Shown: positions 46,039 to 57,037, counted from the first letter of the stretch. The stretch is DNA of 64,000 nt from Selaginella moellendorffii (GCF_000143415.4 NW_003314266.1:580463-644462); one strand, 5' to 3'. The notes: a model not told the origin generated them from the sequence alone. Translations and numbers: made by a program.

Positions 46039-47523
46039 TCACGCTGTCTTCAAGCGAATAGCGGCCAGCTCCGACTCGACGTAGTCTCCGGCAAGCGTCG
46101 CGGGATAGTTCTTGGCTGCTTGGGCCGATGCGAAGTGGCCCAGGGGCTCTAAGATCGCGTCCGAGGCAATGTGGCCGAACACCTGCGCGAGAGTTGGATG
46201 TGACGATGATGAGAAGTGGAGAGTTCTTACCGTGGAGGAGACTCTCCACAGGCTGCGTCCGGCCTGCTCCGCTGCCTCGGCTGCTGCGATGGTCTCCTTG
46301 GTCACTATGACTTCGTGCATTCCAGCGCTACACTCGCCGCCGGTTAGCCACTCGAGCTGTGAATCCAGGCGAGGAGGAAAAAGAGCTGAGATGCCTGCGA
46401 GAAAGGATGGATGGAGCTTGCGTTACCTCTTTTCCGGCTTGAACGAGCAAGCATCCGGGAGGAACACGGACGAGGAGCTTCTGGCCTTGCTTGAGCCAGA
46501 TGTTGAGGCCGGGGAAGCGGCTTCTCCCGTGAATGGTGAGGAAGTTTAAGTCGTAGTGGTATCCGGCGAAGACGCTCCCTTCCTCGGTGAACTTGGAGAG
46601 ATCGCTACCTGTAGGAGCCAGAAGATGAGGTCCCTAAGACAACGAAACTTAGGAGAGATATGGAAAAGAAAACGAGGAAGTCTAGAGTTCCAGTGTTCTT
46701 GCGCTACCTGAGACATCAAGGATGTGAATGCGTCGGGAGGAAGGCCAAATCCAATCGCAGCCATCTCGGCAACAATCTATGCAAACGAAAGTTTTGGAAA
46801 GTGTCAAGGAAAGAAACGAGAAAAGAGAGGCTTTTACCTCCACAGCTGCGATCATCTTGCGTCCCCATCCATCCATAACTTCGATCCAGTCGGGGAATCC
46901 TTCCGGGACTACTGGATCAGCGTTAAACTCCTGCGAAGATCATTGGAAGTTTTAAGAAATGCTAGACTCGATCGATCTATAGTTCTTAGAAATGCTAGAG
47001 TCGATCGATCTCTCTTCGAGTACCTTGAATCGCGTGTTGGCTGGACGGGGGCCGACTCTCCACATGTAGCGCCATTTTGGATCGGCCCCTACGGGCATTC
47101 GAGGCTTCTCGGAGTCTGGGATTTTCTCCATGCGTGCTTGGAGATCTTTGTCCAGAGCACACCGGGGAACTTCCACTCCCTCTGGTGTCACTCCCACCTA
47201 GAAAGAATTTGAAATAGAATGATCGAGGAAAGAAATTCTAGCCTAGAGAAGAAGTGCTCGATTGGATCGAGATCTACCTGGTAGTGTAGATGACGACGCT
47301 CTTGCTGCCGCTTGAATTCGTCCGCCATGCCGAAATATCGCTCCATCATGTTGAGGAATCGATCGTTGTCCTCGGGCGTGCAGCGCGGATCGCGAAGAAC
47401 AAGGGCGCCGGCCTCTCGCAGGCATTTGGCGACCTCCAGGCAGGAATTCCTCACATTCTCGGGCAGGGGCTGTGATCCGCGCGCCTCGAGGTATGGCTCC
47501 AGCTCCACCACTGGAAGATCCAT
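46039..47523 (-). CDS. 2-oxoglutarate/Fe(II) oxygenase-like protein
   Basis: Seven exons: 47278-47523, 47024-47197, 46838-46930, 46708-46776, 46427-46633, 46231-46356, 46039-46182; 352 residues. The N-terminal half has the DIOX_N-like character (PVVELEPYLE, LREAGALVLRDPR). The C-terminal core has the double-stranded beta-helix with HYD as the HxD iron ligands (in GYHYDLNFLTIHGRSRFPG), and GMHEV supplying the distal His; an Arg for 2-oxoglutarate may be in SLWRVSS. The family hydroxylates or desaturates small molecules. Its start codon is only 74 bp from that of the divergent PPR gene. Substrate unknown. Confidence 0.88.
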
Positions 47524-47597
47524 CCTAGCCCTACCCAAAATCGCAGTGAGCGGCAAAAAAATGTAGCAAGAAAACGAACTAGGGTTCTTCACGGGAA

Positions 47598-50500
47598 ATG
47601 CTTCTCGATGATAGGGTTTTGATCTCTCCGCTGGCGCCACACGATCGATCGAGAATCCCGGGTTCCAGGAGCTGCTCCTTCTCGCAGGAATCGCTACTGA
47701 CACAGAAATCGCCGCTATTCGAGAGAGTAGTCGCCGATACCCACCAGGTACGCGATCGATTCGTCGATCTTCTCCGGCAATGCAGCCGATCCAAGGATCT
47801 GGCACGGGGGAGGCAGATTCACGCCAGCATTGCCAGAAGCAGCGCTCCTCAAGATCCAGTCGTGGGGAACTGGCTCATACAGATGTATCTCAAGTGTGGG
47901 AGCTTGATCGATGCCTCGCAGGTGTTCTACCAGCTGCTGGAGACGAGTGTGGTGAATCTGGTGGCCTGGACCGCGCTGATCGCGGCTTATGCCCGGAATG
48001 GGCAAACCAAGCTCGCGATCCGGCTCTTCCAGCAAATGCAGCTAGAGGGGAATTCGCCCGACCGGATCACTCTCGTGACGATCTTCGAGGCGTGTGGCAA
48101 CCCCGAGAATCTGGAAGATGGTAAGAAGATCCACGCCTATCTCTCTTGCAACTCGGACGTAGTTCTTGGCAGCTCTCTCATCACCATGTATGGAAAGTGT
48201 GGGAGTCTAAGCGAAGCTTGTTTGATGTTCCAGAGCATGGAGGAGTGGAACACCGTGGCGTGGAACTCTCTCATGGGAGCTTTCGTCCAGCATGATCGAG
48301 TGGAGGCGGCGATGGAGCTCTACTGGGAGATGCTGCAGTGTGGATTCTTGCCGAGTAGACCGACTTTCCTGACGGTGTTGGCGGCCATCTCTAGCCTCGA
48401 GTCTCTACGACACGGTAAGCTTGTTCACGACACTCTTGTTGAGGCTGGTCATGAGGATGATGTTGTTGTCCAGACAGCGCTGGTAAACATGTATGGGAAG
48501 TGCGGAAGCGTGGTGGAAGCAGTGGAAGTTTTCGACAGGATGCCCCGGCACGATGTGATATTGTGGAGTGCCGTGATCTCGGCTCACGTCAACTGCGCCG
48601 AGTACGAAGAATCTCTCAGGCTTTTCCGGAAGATGCAGCTCGAAGGGAACAGGCCAAACAACGTGACGCTGGTCAGTGTTTTGAGCGCTTGCGAGGGGCC
48701 GCAGGCACTGGAGACAGGGAAAGGGATTCATGAGTGTGTTGTGGAGGCCGGGTACGAGGGGGACTTGATCGTCGGGAATGCCATTGTGAGCATGTATGGG
48801 AAGTGTGGCAGCTTGGAAGACGCGTGGGATGTCTTTCACAGGGTGCCGCGGAGAAGTGTGGTGACTTGCAACGGGATGATGGGGGCTTGTGCCGTGCAAG
48901 GGGACTCGTCAGGTGCTCTCAAGCTCTTCCGGTATATGGTGCACGAAGGCATCGGGTTTGACAACATCACCTTCCTCAGTGCTCTCTGTGCGTGCTCGGG
49001 CACCTCGGGCTTGTCTCACGGCGAGTTCTTTCACGCTCGCATGTTGGAGCGCGGGCTTGAGCTGGACATATTCGTCGCGAATGCACTCGTCAACATGTAT
49101 GGCAAGTGTGGGAAAGTAGAGGCTGCCGAGCACGTCTTTGAAGAGCTCGCAGAGCAAGATGTTCGTACATGGAACGCGATGATTCTGGCCTACGTCCAAA
49201 ATGAAGAGGAGAGAAGCGGACTTTTGGTGTTTCGACACATGATGCAGAGTGGATACAAGCCGGACGAAGTTACCTTCGCGATAACTCTCAACGCTTGCTA
49301 CCATCCCAGGTTCTTGAGGGATGTTCACTCTCTCATTTCTGAGACGGGGATATCAAACACAGTCGTTCAGAACGCGCTGGTTGTCATGTACGGGAGATTT
49401 GGTCTGCTGGAGGAAGGTTATCAGGTGTTTGAGAAGCTGGATCAGGAGAGCATTACGAGCTGGAACGTCATGATAGCCTCCTGTGCTCAGAGTGGACAAA
49501 TGGAGGCGGCATTTTCTCTCTTCAGGGAAATGCAACACCAAGGAGTGGTTCCGAACAAGGCAACACTCCTCATCATGATCAATGGCTGTTCCACCTCGAA
49601 CGAGGCAAAACTTCTGCAGTGCTACTGGACAGACGAGCTGCTAGAGTCGCACAACATATTGAAGGTTGCTCTTGTGAGTCTCTACGGTCGATGTGGAAGC
49701 TCTCGTGAAGCTCTGGACATCTTTGGAAGACTGGAATCGCCGCCTACAGCGTGCTGGAACTCGGTCATCTTCGCTCATGTCCAGAGCAGGAGGGACTCCG
49801 AAGCGTTGAAGATGTTCTGGCGGATGCAGCAAGCCGGTGTTTGGCCAGACAAAACCAGCTTTGTGGCCGTCGTCAAGGCGTACTCCAACGTGGGGATGAC
49901 AGAGCCGGAGATCGACTGGTTACGAGCAGTGATAGCCAACAGCGACGTGGAAGACGGAGTCCCCATTGGAAATGCTCTCATCAGCATGTATGGGAGGTGT
50001 GGCAGCTTTGGAAAAGCTCGAGACCTCTTCGACAGCATGGCCGAGCGAGACGCGGTCACTTGGAACACGATGATGAGCGTCTCGGAGCAACTGGAGCACG
50101 GGAGAGACTCCATCCAGCTCTTCCGACAGATGCTACAGGAAGGAACTCCTCCAGACAAAGTCACCATCCTCACCGTCCTCAACGTCTGCGCGAGCCTCCC
50201 AGCGCTGCAAGAAGGCAAAGCGATCTGCGCGTGGCTGGACCACACTCCACTCTCGGCGAACCAGATGATCGGCAACGCCATCCTCAACATGTACGCGAAG
50301 TGTGGATCCAGAGACGAAGCTCGCAGGATCTTCAGCGTGATGCAAGGCCGGGACGCCGTCTCCTGGAACGCGCTCATCGGGGCATACGGATCCTACAGCC
50401 GGGGGAGGTACGCGTTCCAGATCTTCCAGGCGATGCAGCTCGAAGGCAGCACCCCGGACGCCGTGACTTTCACCACGATCCTGTCGGTGTGTAGCCACGG

Positions 50501-50813
50501 TGGTCTCTTGGGCGAGGCCGTCAAGTGGTTCCGGTGGATGAGAGAAGACTACTACGTGGAGGCCGAGACGGGGCACTATGGCTGCATCGTGGATTTGCTG
50601 GGACGCCTGGGACGAGTTCCAGAGGCCGAGGAGGTGGCCGAGAAAATGCCCGCTGGGACCGATCCAATCGTGTGGACGACGCTGCTGAGCGCTTGCCAGG
50701 TCCATGGTGAAACGCAGCGAGGGAAGAGAGCCGCGGAGAGACTGGTGGAATTGGATCCAGAGGTGACCTCCGCCTACGTTGTGCTATCCACGATCTATAG
50801 GAAGGAAGAATAG
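47598..50813 (+). CDS. Large pentatricopeptide-repeat protein, PLS type
   Basis: A single exon of 1071 residues from the ATG at 47598. After about 55 residues with many Ser and Arg, fit for an organelle-targeting peptide, it is a continuous array of P, L and S motifs marked by repeats such as NALVNMYGKCGKVEAAEHVF and WNAMILAYVQN. The C terminus (HYGCIVDLLGRLGRVPEAEE, ending YVVLSTIYRKEE) resembles the start of the E region; the DYW domain is absent. Expected function is sequence-specific binding of mitochondrial or plastid RNA, often for C-to-U editing with partner proteins. It is longer than most members. No intron is present, as in many early vascular plant PPR genes. Confidence 0.92.
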   Translation: MLLDDRVLISPLAPHDRSRIPGSRSCSFSQESLLTQKSPLFERVVADTHQVRDRFVDLLRQCSRSKDLARGRQIHASIARSSAPQDPVVGNWLIQMYLKCGSLIDASQVFYQLLETSVVNLVAWTALIAAYARNGQTKLAIRLFQQMQLEGNSPDRITLVTIFEACGNPENLEDGKKIHAYLSCNSDVVLGSSLITMYGKCGSLSEACLMFQSMEEWNTVAWNSLMGAFVQHDRVEAAMELYWEMLQCGFLPSRPTFLTVLAAISSLESLRHGKLVHDTLVEAGHEDDVVVQTALVNMYGKCGSVVEAVEVFDRMPRHDVILWSAVISAHVNCAEYEESLRLFRKMQLEGNRPNNVTLVSVLSACEGPQALETGKGIHECVVEAGYEGDLIVGNAIVSMYGKCGSLEDAWDVFHRVPRRSVVTCNGMMGACAVQGDSSGALKLFRYMVHEGIGFDNITFLSALCACSGTSGLSHGEFFHARMLERGLELDIFVANALVNMYGKCGKVEAAEHVFEELAEQDVRTWNAMILAYVQNEEERSGLLVFRHMMQSGYKPDEVTFAITLNACYHPRFLRDVHSLISETGISNTVVQNALVVMYGRFGLLEEGYQVFEKLDQESITSWNVMIASCAQSGQMEAAFSLFREMQHQGVVPNKATLLIMINGCSTSNEAKLLQCYWTDELLESHNILKVALVSLYGRCGSSREALDIFGRLESPPTACWNSVIFAHVQSRRDSEALKMFWRMQQAGVWPDKTSFVAVVKAYSNVGMTEPEIDWLRAVIANSDVEDGVPIGNALISMYGRCGSFGKARDLFDSMAERDAVTWNTMMSVSEQLEHGRDSIQLFRQMLQEGTPPDKVTILTVLNVCASLPALQEGKAICAWLDHTPLSANQMIGNAILNMYAKCGSRDEARRIFSVMQGRDAVSWNALIGAYGSYSRGRYAFQIFQAMQLEGSTPDAVTFTTILSVCSHGGLLGEAVKWFRWMREDYYVEAETGHYGCIVDLLGRLGRVPEAEEVAEKMPAGTDPIVWTTLLSACQVHGETQRGKRAAERLVELDPEVTSAYVVLSTIYRKEE

Positions 50814-51075
50814 TATTGTGTGAAGTCAATAGAAGACTCGTTGACTTACTAAAACCAGTCAACCGTAAGCTGACCAGTGGTCCTCTTTTTGCATGGTGGT
50901 CTGGGTTGAACTGACAAATTCATATACAGAAGCTTGCTTTTATTTCTCCAATCTCCATCGTAACCCCAGATCGCCTCCAAAATAAGTCACAATGTCACTA
51001 GTCCTCGTTGTCAAGTAATTCGCTAGGTTGACATGGTTTCAATCTCTCCACTTTGATCCTGAGCCGTGTCAAATG
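50814..51075. other. Intergenic region between convergent genes
   Basis: About 260 bp with no gene. It holds the 3' end of the PPR gene on + and of the modular Cys-containing gene on -. Confidence 0.45.
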
Positions 51076-51694
51076 CTAAGCAGCAACCTGGCCAGTGGTT
51101 TCAACGAGTCATGAAAAGAGTTGCAAAACAAACTTACCCGACAACCGGTCAGTGCAGATAATTCGTGATTGCCAGAGAAATCGGGCCACTGAGGATCACA
51201 TGAAGTATCTGTGACAAAGAACTCCCCCTGAGTACCATCCTCCAGGCATATATCCGGCCTCGTGAAGTAGGATGCATTCACCATTGCAGCAGTGGCTTTG
51301 CATGTAGCTTCTCAATCTTTAACTATATTGTAAAGCTGAGAAGAATACTTTCGCATGCCGGGCTGGTCTTCGTTGAATGCTCCCCAGAAAGCGTCTCAAG
51401 TTGTATCTCCCCCATACTCACTAAAGGCACAGTTTGTTGGCTGACTAAAATGGACACCTGAGATTTTAGCTGGAGCATCCTCCCAGCTTGGTCCAATGCA
51501 TTCATCACGCACAAAGTCTCCCCAGTGACGATCACAGTTTGTTGGGTTATGAAAATAGACTTTTGCTGCATAGAAAGAGGAAATAGCAAATTCCACGCAA
51601 AACTCTTCAACATCGTTGGAAGCTGGGAGGATGCCTGTTGGCACACTCCACCCATCATTGACAAATTCTCCCCAATGCACACCACACTTGCCAG
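51076..51694 (-). CDS. Unrecognised Cys-containing modular protein (3' exons)
   Basis: Three phase-consistent exon candidates on the - strand: 51422-51694, 51138-51295 and 51076-51087 (ending in a stop). The first keeps a good pyrimidine-rich acceptor and a GTGAGT donor; the second begins in the right phase. They encode repeated short modules with the pattern aromatic-Phe-x-x-Pro-x-x-Cys, then Gly-[DE]-Phe-[VF], then Cys and Trp: YFHNPTNCDRHWGDFVRDEC and YFTRPDICLEDGTQGEFFVT, with a partial one (CGVHWGEFVNDGW) ahead. I do not recognise the family. The 5' exon(s) and start codon are not found, so this may be a gene with a distant first exon or a decayed copy. The terminal 12-nt exon is the weakest part. 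Confidence 0.4.
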
Positions 51695-52836
51695 CTTAGA
51701 AAAAAACCAAAAGAACATAATGAGCATCGTGGATATTGAGAAAGAGAGAAGAGGTGATTTTTGAACGGATTTGTCACCACATGTTTGTGATATTTTTAAA
51801 TTTATGGATGACTGACTTACATTTGTGAGTTCATAGCTTTAACCTTCATGAATTCATTTTTCATATCAAGACATAACTCATTTTATAACACATCAATGAT
51901 CAATAAAATTTTAATGCAACTCAGAAAAAAGGAAACAATATCAACCTAATTTTACATGAACTATTAATGATAATTTCAAGAGGATGCAAAGCACAGCTAA
52001 AGTAGTACATAGTCCTATGGTATTGACTTTGTGAGTTGAGTGTTTACTAGGCAAGTGTTTATAAGTGTTTTTAAGAAGTTTAGACTTGTCTCCTAAGAGT
52101 GTGATAGACCGAGAGTTTTGCAGGCGTCTTGTGAGGATTCCAGGCGAAGAGCCTGTCGTCCTGTGAGTGTGCAGTGAATTCCCTTATGTGGCATCTGGAG
52201 GTTTCTTGCTCCTCAACGCTTTTGCAGTGTTCAAAACGTCCAAGGCTTTCCTGGCTAAAAGCCTCACCGGCATTTACAGCGAGCTTACCTCTGCATTTTG
52301 GTGGCTGCATGCGGGCAAACTTAATGCACATTGCCTAGTCGTGGCCTTGGCCAACACTTCTGCATTGCAAGACTGGAGATACGTGGAATAGTCACAACAA
52401 GTTCGATCGTTCCACCCTTATAGGGGCACACAGCACTGCCCAGGTTGCTGCTTAGCATTCGGATGGGACCATGGGAACAATTGTTTCTACATGGCACATG
52501 CTCAACCATTTCATAGTGAGCATGCCAGGATACAACATTTCGCTGGAGCTTGCCCCGTTGGAGCGTATGCCAAAACAGGGCATCTGGATGAGGAAAATCT
52601 GGTAGATGGGATGTTACGTGTCTTGGCTACGATGGTCAACCTCTTATCGGAAAGAGGTCTTGTCAGTGAATCAAATGTACTCGATTATATGTATATCAAA
52701 TGCCCCTCTGGGACATGGCGCCCACTAAATCTCCTAATCTCTGTTCTTGTGGCATCGCAATGGTCACGCTTACGTTCCGTGAAGACAATGTAATCGCGAA
52801 GACAACATCGAGCAAAAACATTACAATAGCACGTCA
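51695..52836. other. Intergenic or undetected 5' exons
   Basis: Contains AT-rich DNA (51770-52080) and a GC-richer stretch (52080-52700) with open frames on both strands but no recognised protein. A 20-bp sequence at 52440-52459 is the exact reverse complement of 51072-51091, which overlaps the last exon candidate of the modular gene. Confidence 0.4.
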
Positions 52837-52907
52837 TGCGCAGCCGGGGAATCGAACCCCGGTCAGTACCGTGGGAGGGTACTATGATACCACTACACCA
52901 GCTGCGC
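52837..52907 (-). tRNA. tRNA-Gly(CCC)
   Basis: A 71-nt cloverleaf on the reverse strand. The acceptor stem GCGCAGC pairs with GCTGCGC and is followed by discriminator A. A perfect anticodon stem GTACC/GGTAC encloses the loop CTCCCAC, placing CCC at 34-36 (reads GGG). The T loop GTTCGAT is normal. No intron. The D-arm sequence TGGTGTAGTGGTATCA is typical for glycine tRNAs. Confidence 0.95.
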
Positions 52908-54125
52908 CTTGACATTAACAAGACTTTTGCTCAATCCACATGGCAGTCTTCCACGAAGCGAGCTGGATTTTTTGCCAACACTCGGATAGCGTGCTGGTCG
53001 CTTGATGATTTCGTCAGGAGAGAATTCAAGGTGTGTCCAATTTGGAAGCACGTCTCAAAGAGAGAGAGACATCACTGGATTCACCCTCGGCAAGATTTCC
53101 AACGCTTGGCGTCTAGTCATTGATCCACAAAGATATATATATACTTGCAAAATCAAGAAGTGATTCGTGAGTGAGACGGGTGATAAGATCACTTGATCTT
53201 TCGACCACGGATTTGCCTCATCCGAACGTGGCGTTGCCTCGTTCCACCACGGCCTGCCTCCTGCCGTGGGGTGATCCAGATCTGGAGGTACTATGTTGTA
53301 TAGATAACGAGAGGTTTTGAATTTGCAAACATGCAAGACCTAATCAGATTAAGATGTATAGGCAAAGTGCCAGCGCTCTATGATCTGGAAAACTTTTGAG
53401 AACTGGTCCCAGAGACAAAGAAAGAGGATTGGCATGACAAGTATTTCAGTTGCTCACCAACTCTATCTGTAAGCTTCACTCACCCAACCTAAACTCCAAT
53501 TAATCCCCCCAAATCACATACTGTAGACAGGGAAACTGGCATCACAGACACAAGCCAAGTATGCAATGCCAGATTCATTGCCAAAGCCTCCAGCTGCTTC
53601 TAGTAGGCACTTCTCGTGGGTGGCAGCAACAAAGTGGATCTGACACCTTCTCTCTCCCATTTTTCCTTTAAAAAAATGCCATTGTCACTCACCAGCAGTT
53701 TACAAGCGACAAAATCGTTCCTTAGTGCCCTGTTCTTGTGATATCAATGCGCGCCTGGGTGGGGACCTCTTTCCTCATCGCTGAAAGAAAAAATCCGTCC
53801 GGGACGGTTTGCGATGGACAAGTGTGGATGGCTTCTTGTGCCGTCTTTGCAAGCTCTCGCATAAATCAAAGTTTTTCTATGATGTTAGAGAGCTCTATGG
53901 TGACTATCAAACGATAATCTTATCTTATCTATACATAATTTGATCATGGTGGAAGAAGTCGCCATTCACAAAGACGGGTGAAAAGAGCATGCCAACGTTT
54001 CCCACATTGGCGCGATTCTAGGAGTCAGATGCCTTTAGAATATTCCCCGAGGGGACACGTCGACTGAGCCTTATCCTACGGGCATATACGCATGTTGGGC
54101 AATGTATATTCGCATGTACGGGTCG
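52908..54125. other. Intergenic DNA, no gene recognised
   Basis: Mixed-composition DNA. A short hairpin CCACGGC/GCCGTGG is at about 53250-53272. No long frame or transposon protein was found. The right end becomes promoter of the aquaporin gene. Confidence 0.4.
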
Positions 54126-54345
54126 CTGACACGTGTCCAGGGCTCGTCAGCCCTAGACGGTCGGCGGGGTGGGGACCACGTCAGCCGTGGAAAAACCTTG
54201 GCTTAACCCCGCCGTTATCTTTATAACGGAGGAGCTTTAAGCCCCCTTGAAAAAGCTCTCTTTTCTTTCTCCTCTCCCCTCACTCTCTTCTCTCTTTTTT
54301 TCTTCTTTGTTCTTCGTTTTTCTTGGGACTTTTTGATCGAAGATC
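54126..54345 (+). promoter_or_regulatory. TIP gene 1 promoter with G-box/ABRE
   Basis: The 16-bp CTGACACGTGTCCAGG (54126-54141) contains the palindromic CACGTG core and ends 205 bp before the ATG. The same 16 bp, in the same orientation relative to the gene, ends 204 bp before the ATG of the sister gene. A second CACGTCAG lies at about 54177. TTTATAACGGAGG (about 54220) is TATA-like. Confidence 0.7.
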
Positions 54346-55222
54346 ATGGCTCGTCTCGCAGTCGGAGGTGCCGATGAGTACAGGCAACCAGATGCGATGA
54401 AGGGAGCTCTCGCGGAGTTCATTGGGACGTTCTTGTTCGTCTTCGCTGGTGTTGGATCGGCTATGGCTTTTGGTTCGTTCGCTCACCTCTCGCTCTATCT
54501 TGCTTCTTAAGCTATACCCTTTGATTGATCGGGGAAAAATGCGATGTTTGCAGCCAAGCTGGAAGGACCGATTCTCACACCCGCTGGCCTGGTGCAAATC
54601 GCGCTCGCGCACGGGATCGCCCTCTTCGTCGTCATCGCCGCCACCGCCAACATCTCGGGAGGACACATCAATCCCGCCGTCACGTTTGGCCTCGCGGTTG
54701 GAGGCCACATCACCATCGCCAGGGGAGTCCTCTACTGGATCGCCCAGCTCCTCGGGTCAGTGCTCGCGGCTCTCGTCCTCAAGCTCACCTTCCTCCACGA
54801 GGTAACAAGCTTTAGTCGTCCGTGAGCCACCTTGACTAACTTGACTGCTTTGGAACTTCCAGAGTGTTCCCATTCACGCCGTTGGAGCTCACGAATCTCT
54901 GATCTCCGCCCTGGTGATCGAGATCGTCACCACTTTCGCTCTCATCTTCACGGTCTACGGCACTGCGGTGGATCACAAGCGTGGAGTCGTCGGAACCATC
55001 GCCCCCATCGCGATTGGATTCATCGTGCTCGCCAACATCCTCGCGGCCGGGCCTTTCAGCGGCGGATCCATGAACCCGGCCAGATCCTTTGGCCCAGCTC
55101 TGATTACTTTCAACTGGACGAACCACTGGATCTACTGGGTCGGGCCTCTCATCGGTGGTGGCCTTGCTGGGCTTGTTTACAACGAGATCCTCATCACTCC
55201 ACCACCTCCAGAGGAATACTAG
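54346..55222 (+). CDS. TIP: Tonoplast intrinsic protein (aquaporin) 1
   Basis: Vacuolar-membrane water and small-solute channel, 244 residues. Exons 54346-54472, 54554-54801 and 54863-55222, matching the usual TIP intron positions. Six membrane helices are predictable. The two pore motifs are intact as HINPAVTF (loop B) and [11 protein letters not shown] (loop E). Selectivity-filter hints are the His in LAHGIAL (helix 2) and the Arg after the second NPA, both TIP-like. The C terminus ends PPPPEEY. It forms a tail-to-tail pair with a near-identical gene at 55932-56818. Subgroup (TIP1-like) not fixed. Confidence 0.96.
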
Positions 55223-55931
55223 AAGCTCTCCGAGCAGCTCGAGATTGGTCGGCACGGCATGGATTGGATCGTTTCTTTGGGTTGATTTGCTCTGTTTGTT
55301 GATACTGTGTTTTCTACTCTGTTTTTCACCTCGATTTTTCCTCTTTTTTTCCCCCTCTTCTTCGTTTTACCCTTTCTTTTCCTGCGCTGTATGATTAGGG
55401 ATTACAGTCGGAGCAAAGAGATCGTCGAGATTCCGCACATTGGAAATAAACCCAAGAAGCAATCGATGTCAATGCAAGTAGTTCTTTTCTCAATTGTGCT
55501 GTGCTCGTTGTTTCCCGCCAGAGTGTTATTTAAAAAAACGTCCTAGCCCTAATGCACGAACACTATGACAAAAGTGACAAACACGTCCTGCTAGTTGTAC
55601 ACTGTGGATCTTGACTCTGGGGAAGATGATGGTTTATCGACCGGTTGTGGCAGCGAGCGAGGAAAATAAAACGATGGCAAGGAAAAAAATGTGCTGGCGA
55701 GGAAAAAAATGTGCTGGCGATGGAGATAATGGCCAGTCTTATCGCCTGTGGTGCTGTGATGAGAGACAGCTGTGGGACTCAGCAGTGATCCACGATCGTT
55801 ATCACAATTTTCGCTCGAGATCGTGGTCATCATAATGGTTTGTTTGGGAATTGGTACTTCCAACTCTTTTGCAAAATCATTGAAAACCAAGAACACGAAA
55901 GAAGATTCAGGGGAGGGGGAGAAATTCCTTC
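55223..55931. other. Spacer between convergent TIP genes
   Basis: 709 bp that hold both 3' UTRs. A short tandem repeat (unit about 20 bp, containing AAAAAAATGTGCTGGCGA, two copies) lies at about 55679-55719. T-rich runs follow TIP 1. No gene. Confidence 0.55.
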
Positions 55932-56818
55932 CTAGTATTCCTCTGGAGGTGGTGGAGTGATGAGGATCTCGTTGTAAACAAGCCCTGCAAGGCCACCACC
56001 AATGAGAGGCCCGACCCAGTAGATCCAGTGGTTCGTCCAGTCGAAGGTAACTAGAGCTGGGCCAAAGGATCTGGCCGGGTTCATGGATCCGCCACTGAAA
56101 GGCCCGGCCGCGAGGATGTTGGCGAGAACGATGAATCCAATCGCGATGGGGGCGATGGTTCCGACCACTCCACGCTTGTGATCCACCGCGGTGCCGTAGA
56201 CCGTGAAGATAAGAGCGAAAGTGGTGACGATCTCGATCACCAGGGCGGAGATCACAGATTCGTGGGCTCCAACGGCGTGAATAGGAACAGCCTAGATGTT
56301 CCAAAGCGAGAGAGTTTCCATGGGATCACAAGGATCAAAGTTAGTCCAAGCCAGTCAAGCGAGCGCGGCGACTAGAAGAGCTTACCTCGTGGAGGAAGGT
56401 GAACTTGAGGACGAGAGCCGCGAGCACTGACCCGAGGAGCTGGGCGATCCAGTAGAGGACTCCCCTGGCGATTGTGATGTGGCCTCCAACCGCGAGGCCA
56501 AACGTGACCGCGGGATTGATGTGTCCTCCCGAGATGTTGGCGGTGGCGGCGATGACGACGAAGAGGGCGATCCCGTGCGCGAGCGCGATTTGCACCAGGC
56601 CAGCGGGTGTGAGAATCGGTCCTCCCAGCTTGGCTGCAAGACAAGACGAAGTTTTGGTAAGTTCTCCTGCGAGAATCTAGCAGCTACACACCGAAAGCCA
56701 TAGCCGATCCAACGCCCGCGAAGACGAACAAGAACATCCCGATGAATTCAGCGAGCGCGGCTTTCATTGCGTCGGGTTGCCTGTATTCGTCTGCCCCTCC
56801 CACCGTGAGACGAGCCAT
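55932..56818 (-). CDS. TIP: Tonoplast intrinsic protein (aquaporin) 2
   Basis: Near-identical sister of the gene at 54346-55222, in inverted orientation; 244 residues. Exons 56692-56818, 56386-56633 and 55932-56291 have exactly the same lengths (127, 248 and 360 nt) as in TIP 1. Both NPA motifs, the helix-2 His and the pore Arg are conserved. Differences seen include LTVGG for LAVGG near the N terminus, KLGGP for KLEGP, AVPIH for SVPIH at the third exon start, and TFDWTN for TFNWTN. Exons are more alike than introns, in line with an inverted duplication kept similar by selection or gene conversion. Confidence 0.96.
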
Positions 56819-57037
56819 TTCGGATCGATCGAGCGATGAAAGAAAAAACAAAGGAAGAAAAACGAAGAACCAGAAAGAGAGATTGGCTTGGCCTCACAGA
56901 GATGGAAGATTTTTAAGGCCGGACTCATTCGTTGCTACCGGGTGACGTGGAGCCCACTGGCACCGCCCTAGCGCCACCCTGGGCCCCGCCACGTCAGCTG
57001 GACCAGCCTGCTGACTCACCGCCTGGACACGTGTCAG
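56819..57037 (-). promoter_or_regulatory. TIP gene 2 promoter with G-box/ABRE
   Basis: The 16-bp G-box block found ahead of TIP 1 is present at 57022-57037 on the reverse strand, starting 204 bp before the ATG at 56818. A CACGTCAGCTGG block (about 56991) also recalls the CACGTCAGCC of TIP 1. Flanking sequence is diverged, so the conserved pieces are probably functional. Confidence 0.7.

Noticed and set aside
49751-50494. Second + frame of 247 codons inside the long PPR gene
   Set aside because: Arg/Gln/His-rich out-of-phase translation of the PPR repeats.
53140-53340. LTR-retrotransposon end with primer-binding site
   Set aside because: No convincing tRNA-complementary site, no paired LTR and no gag/pol frame in reach.
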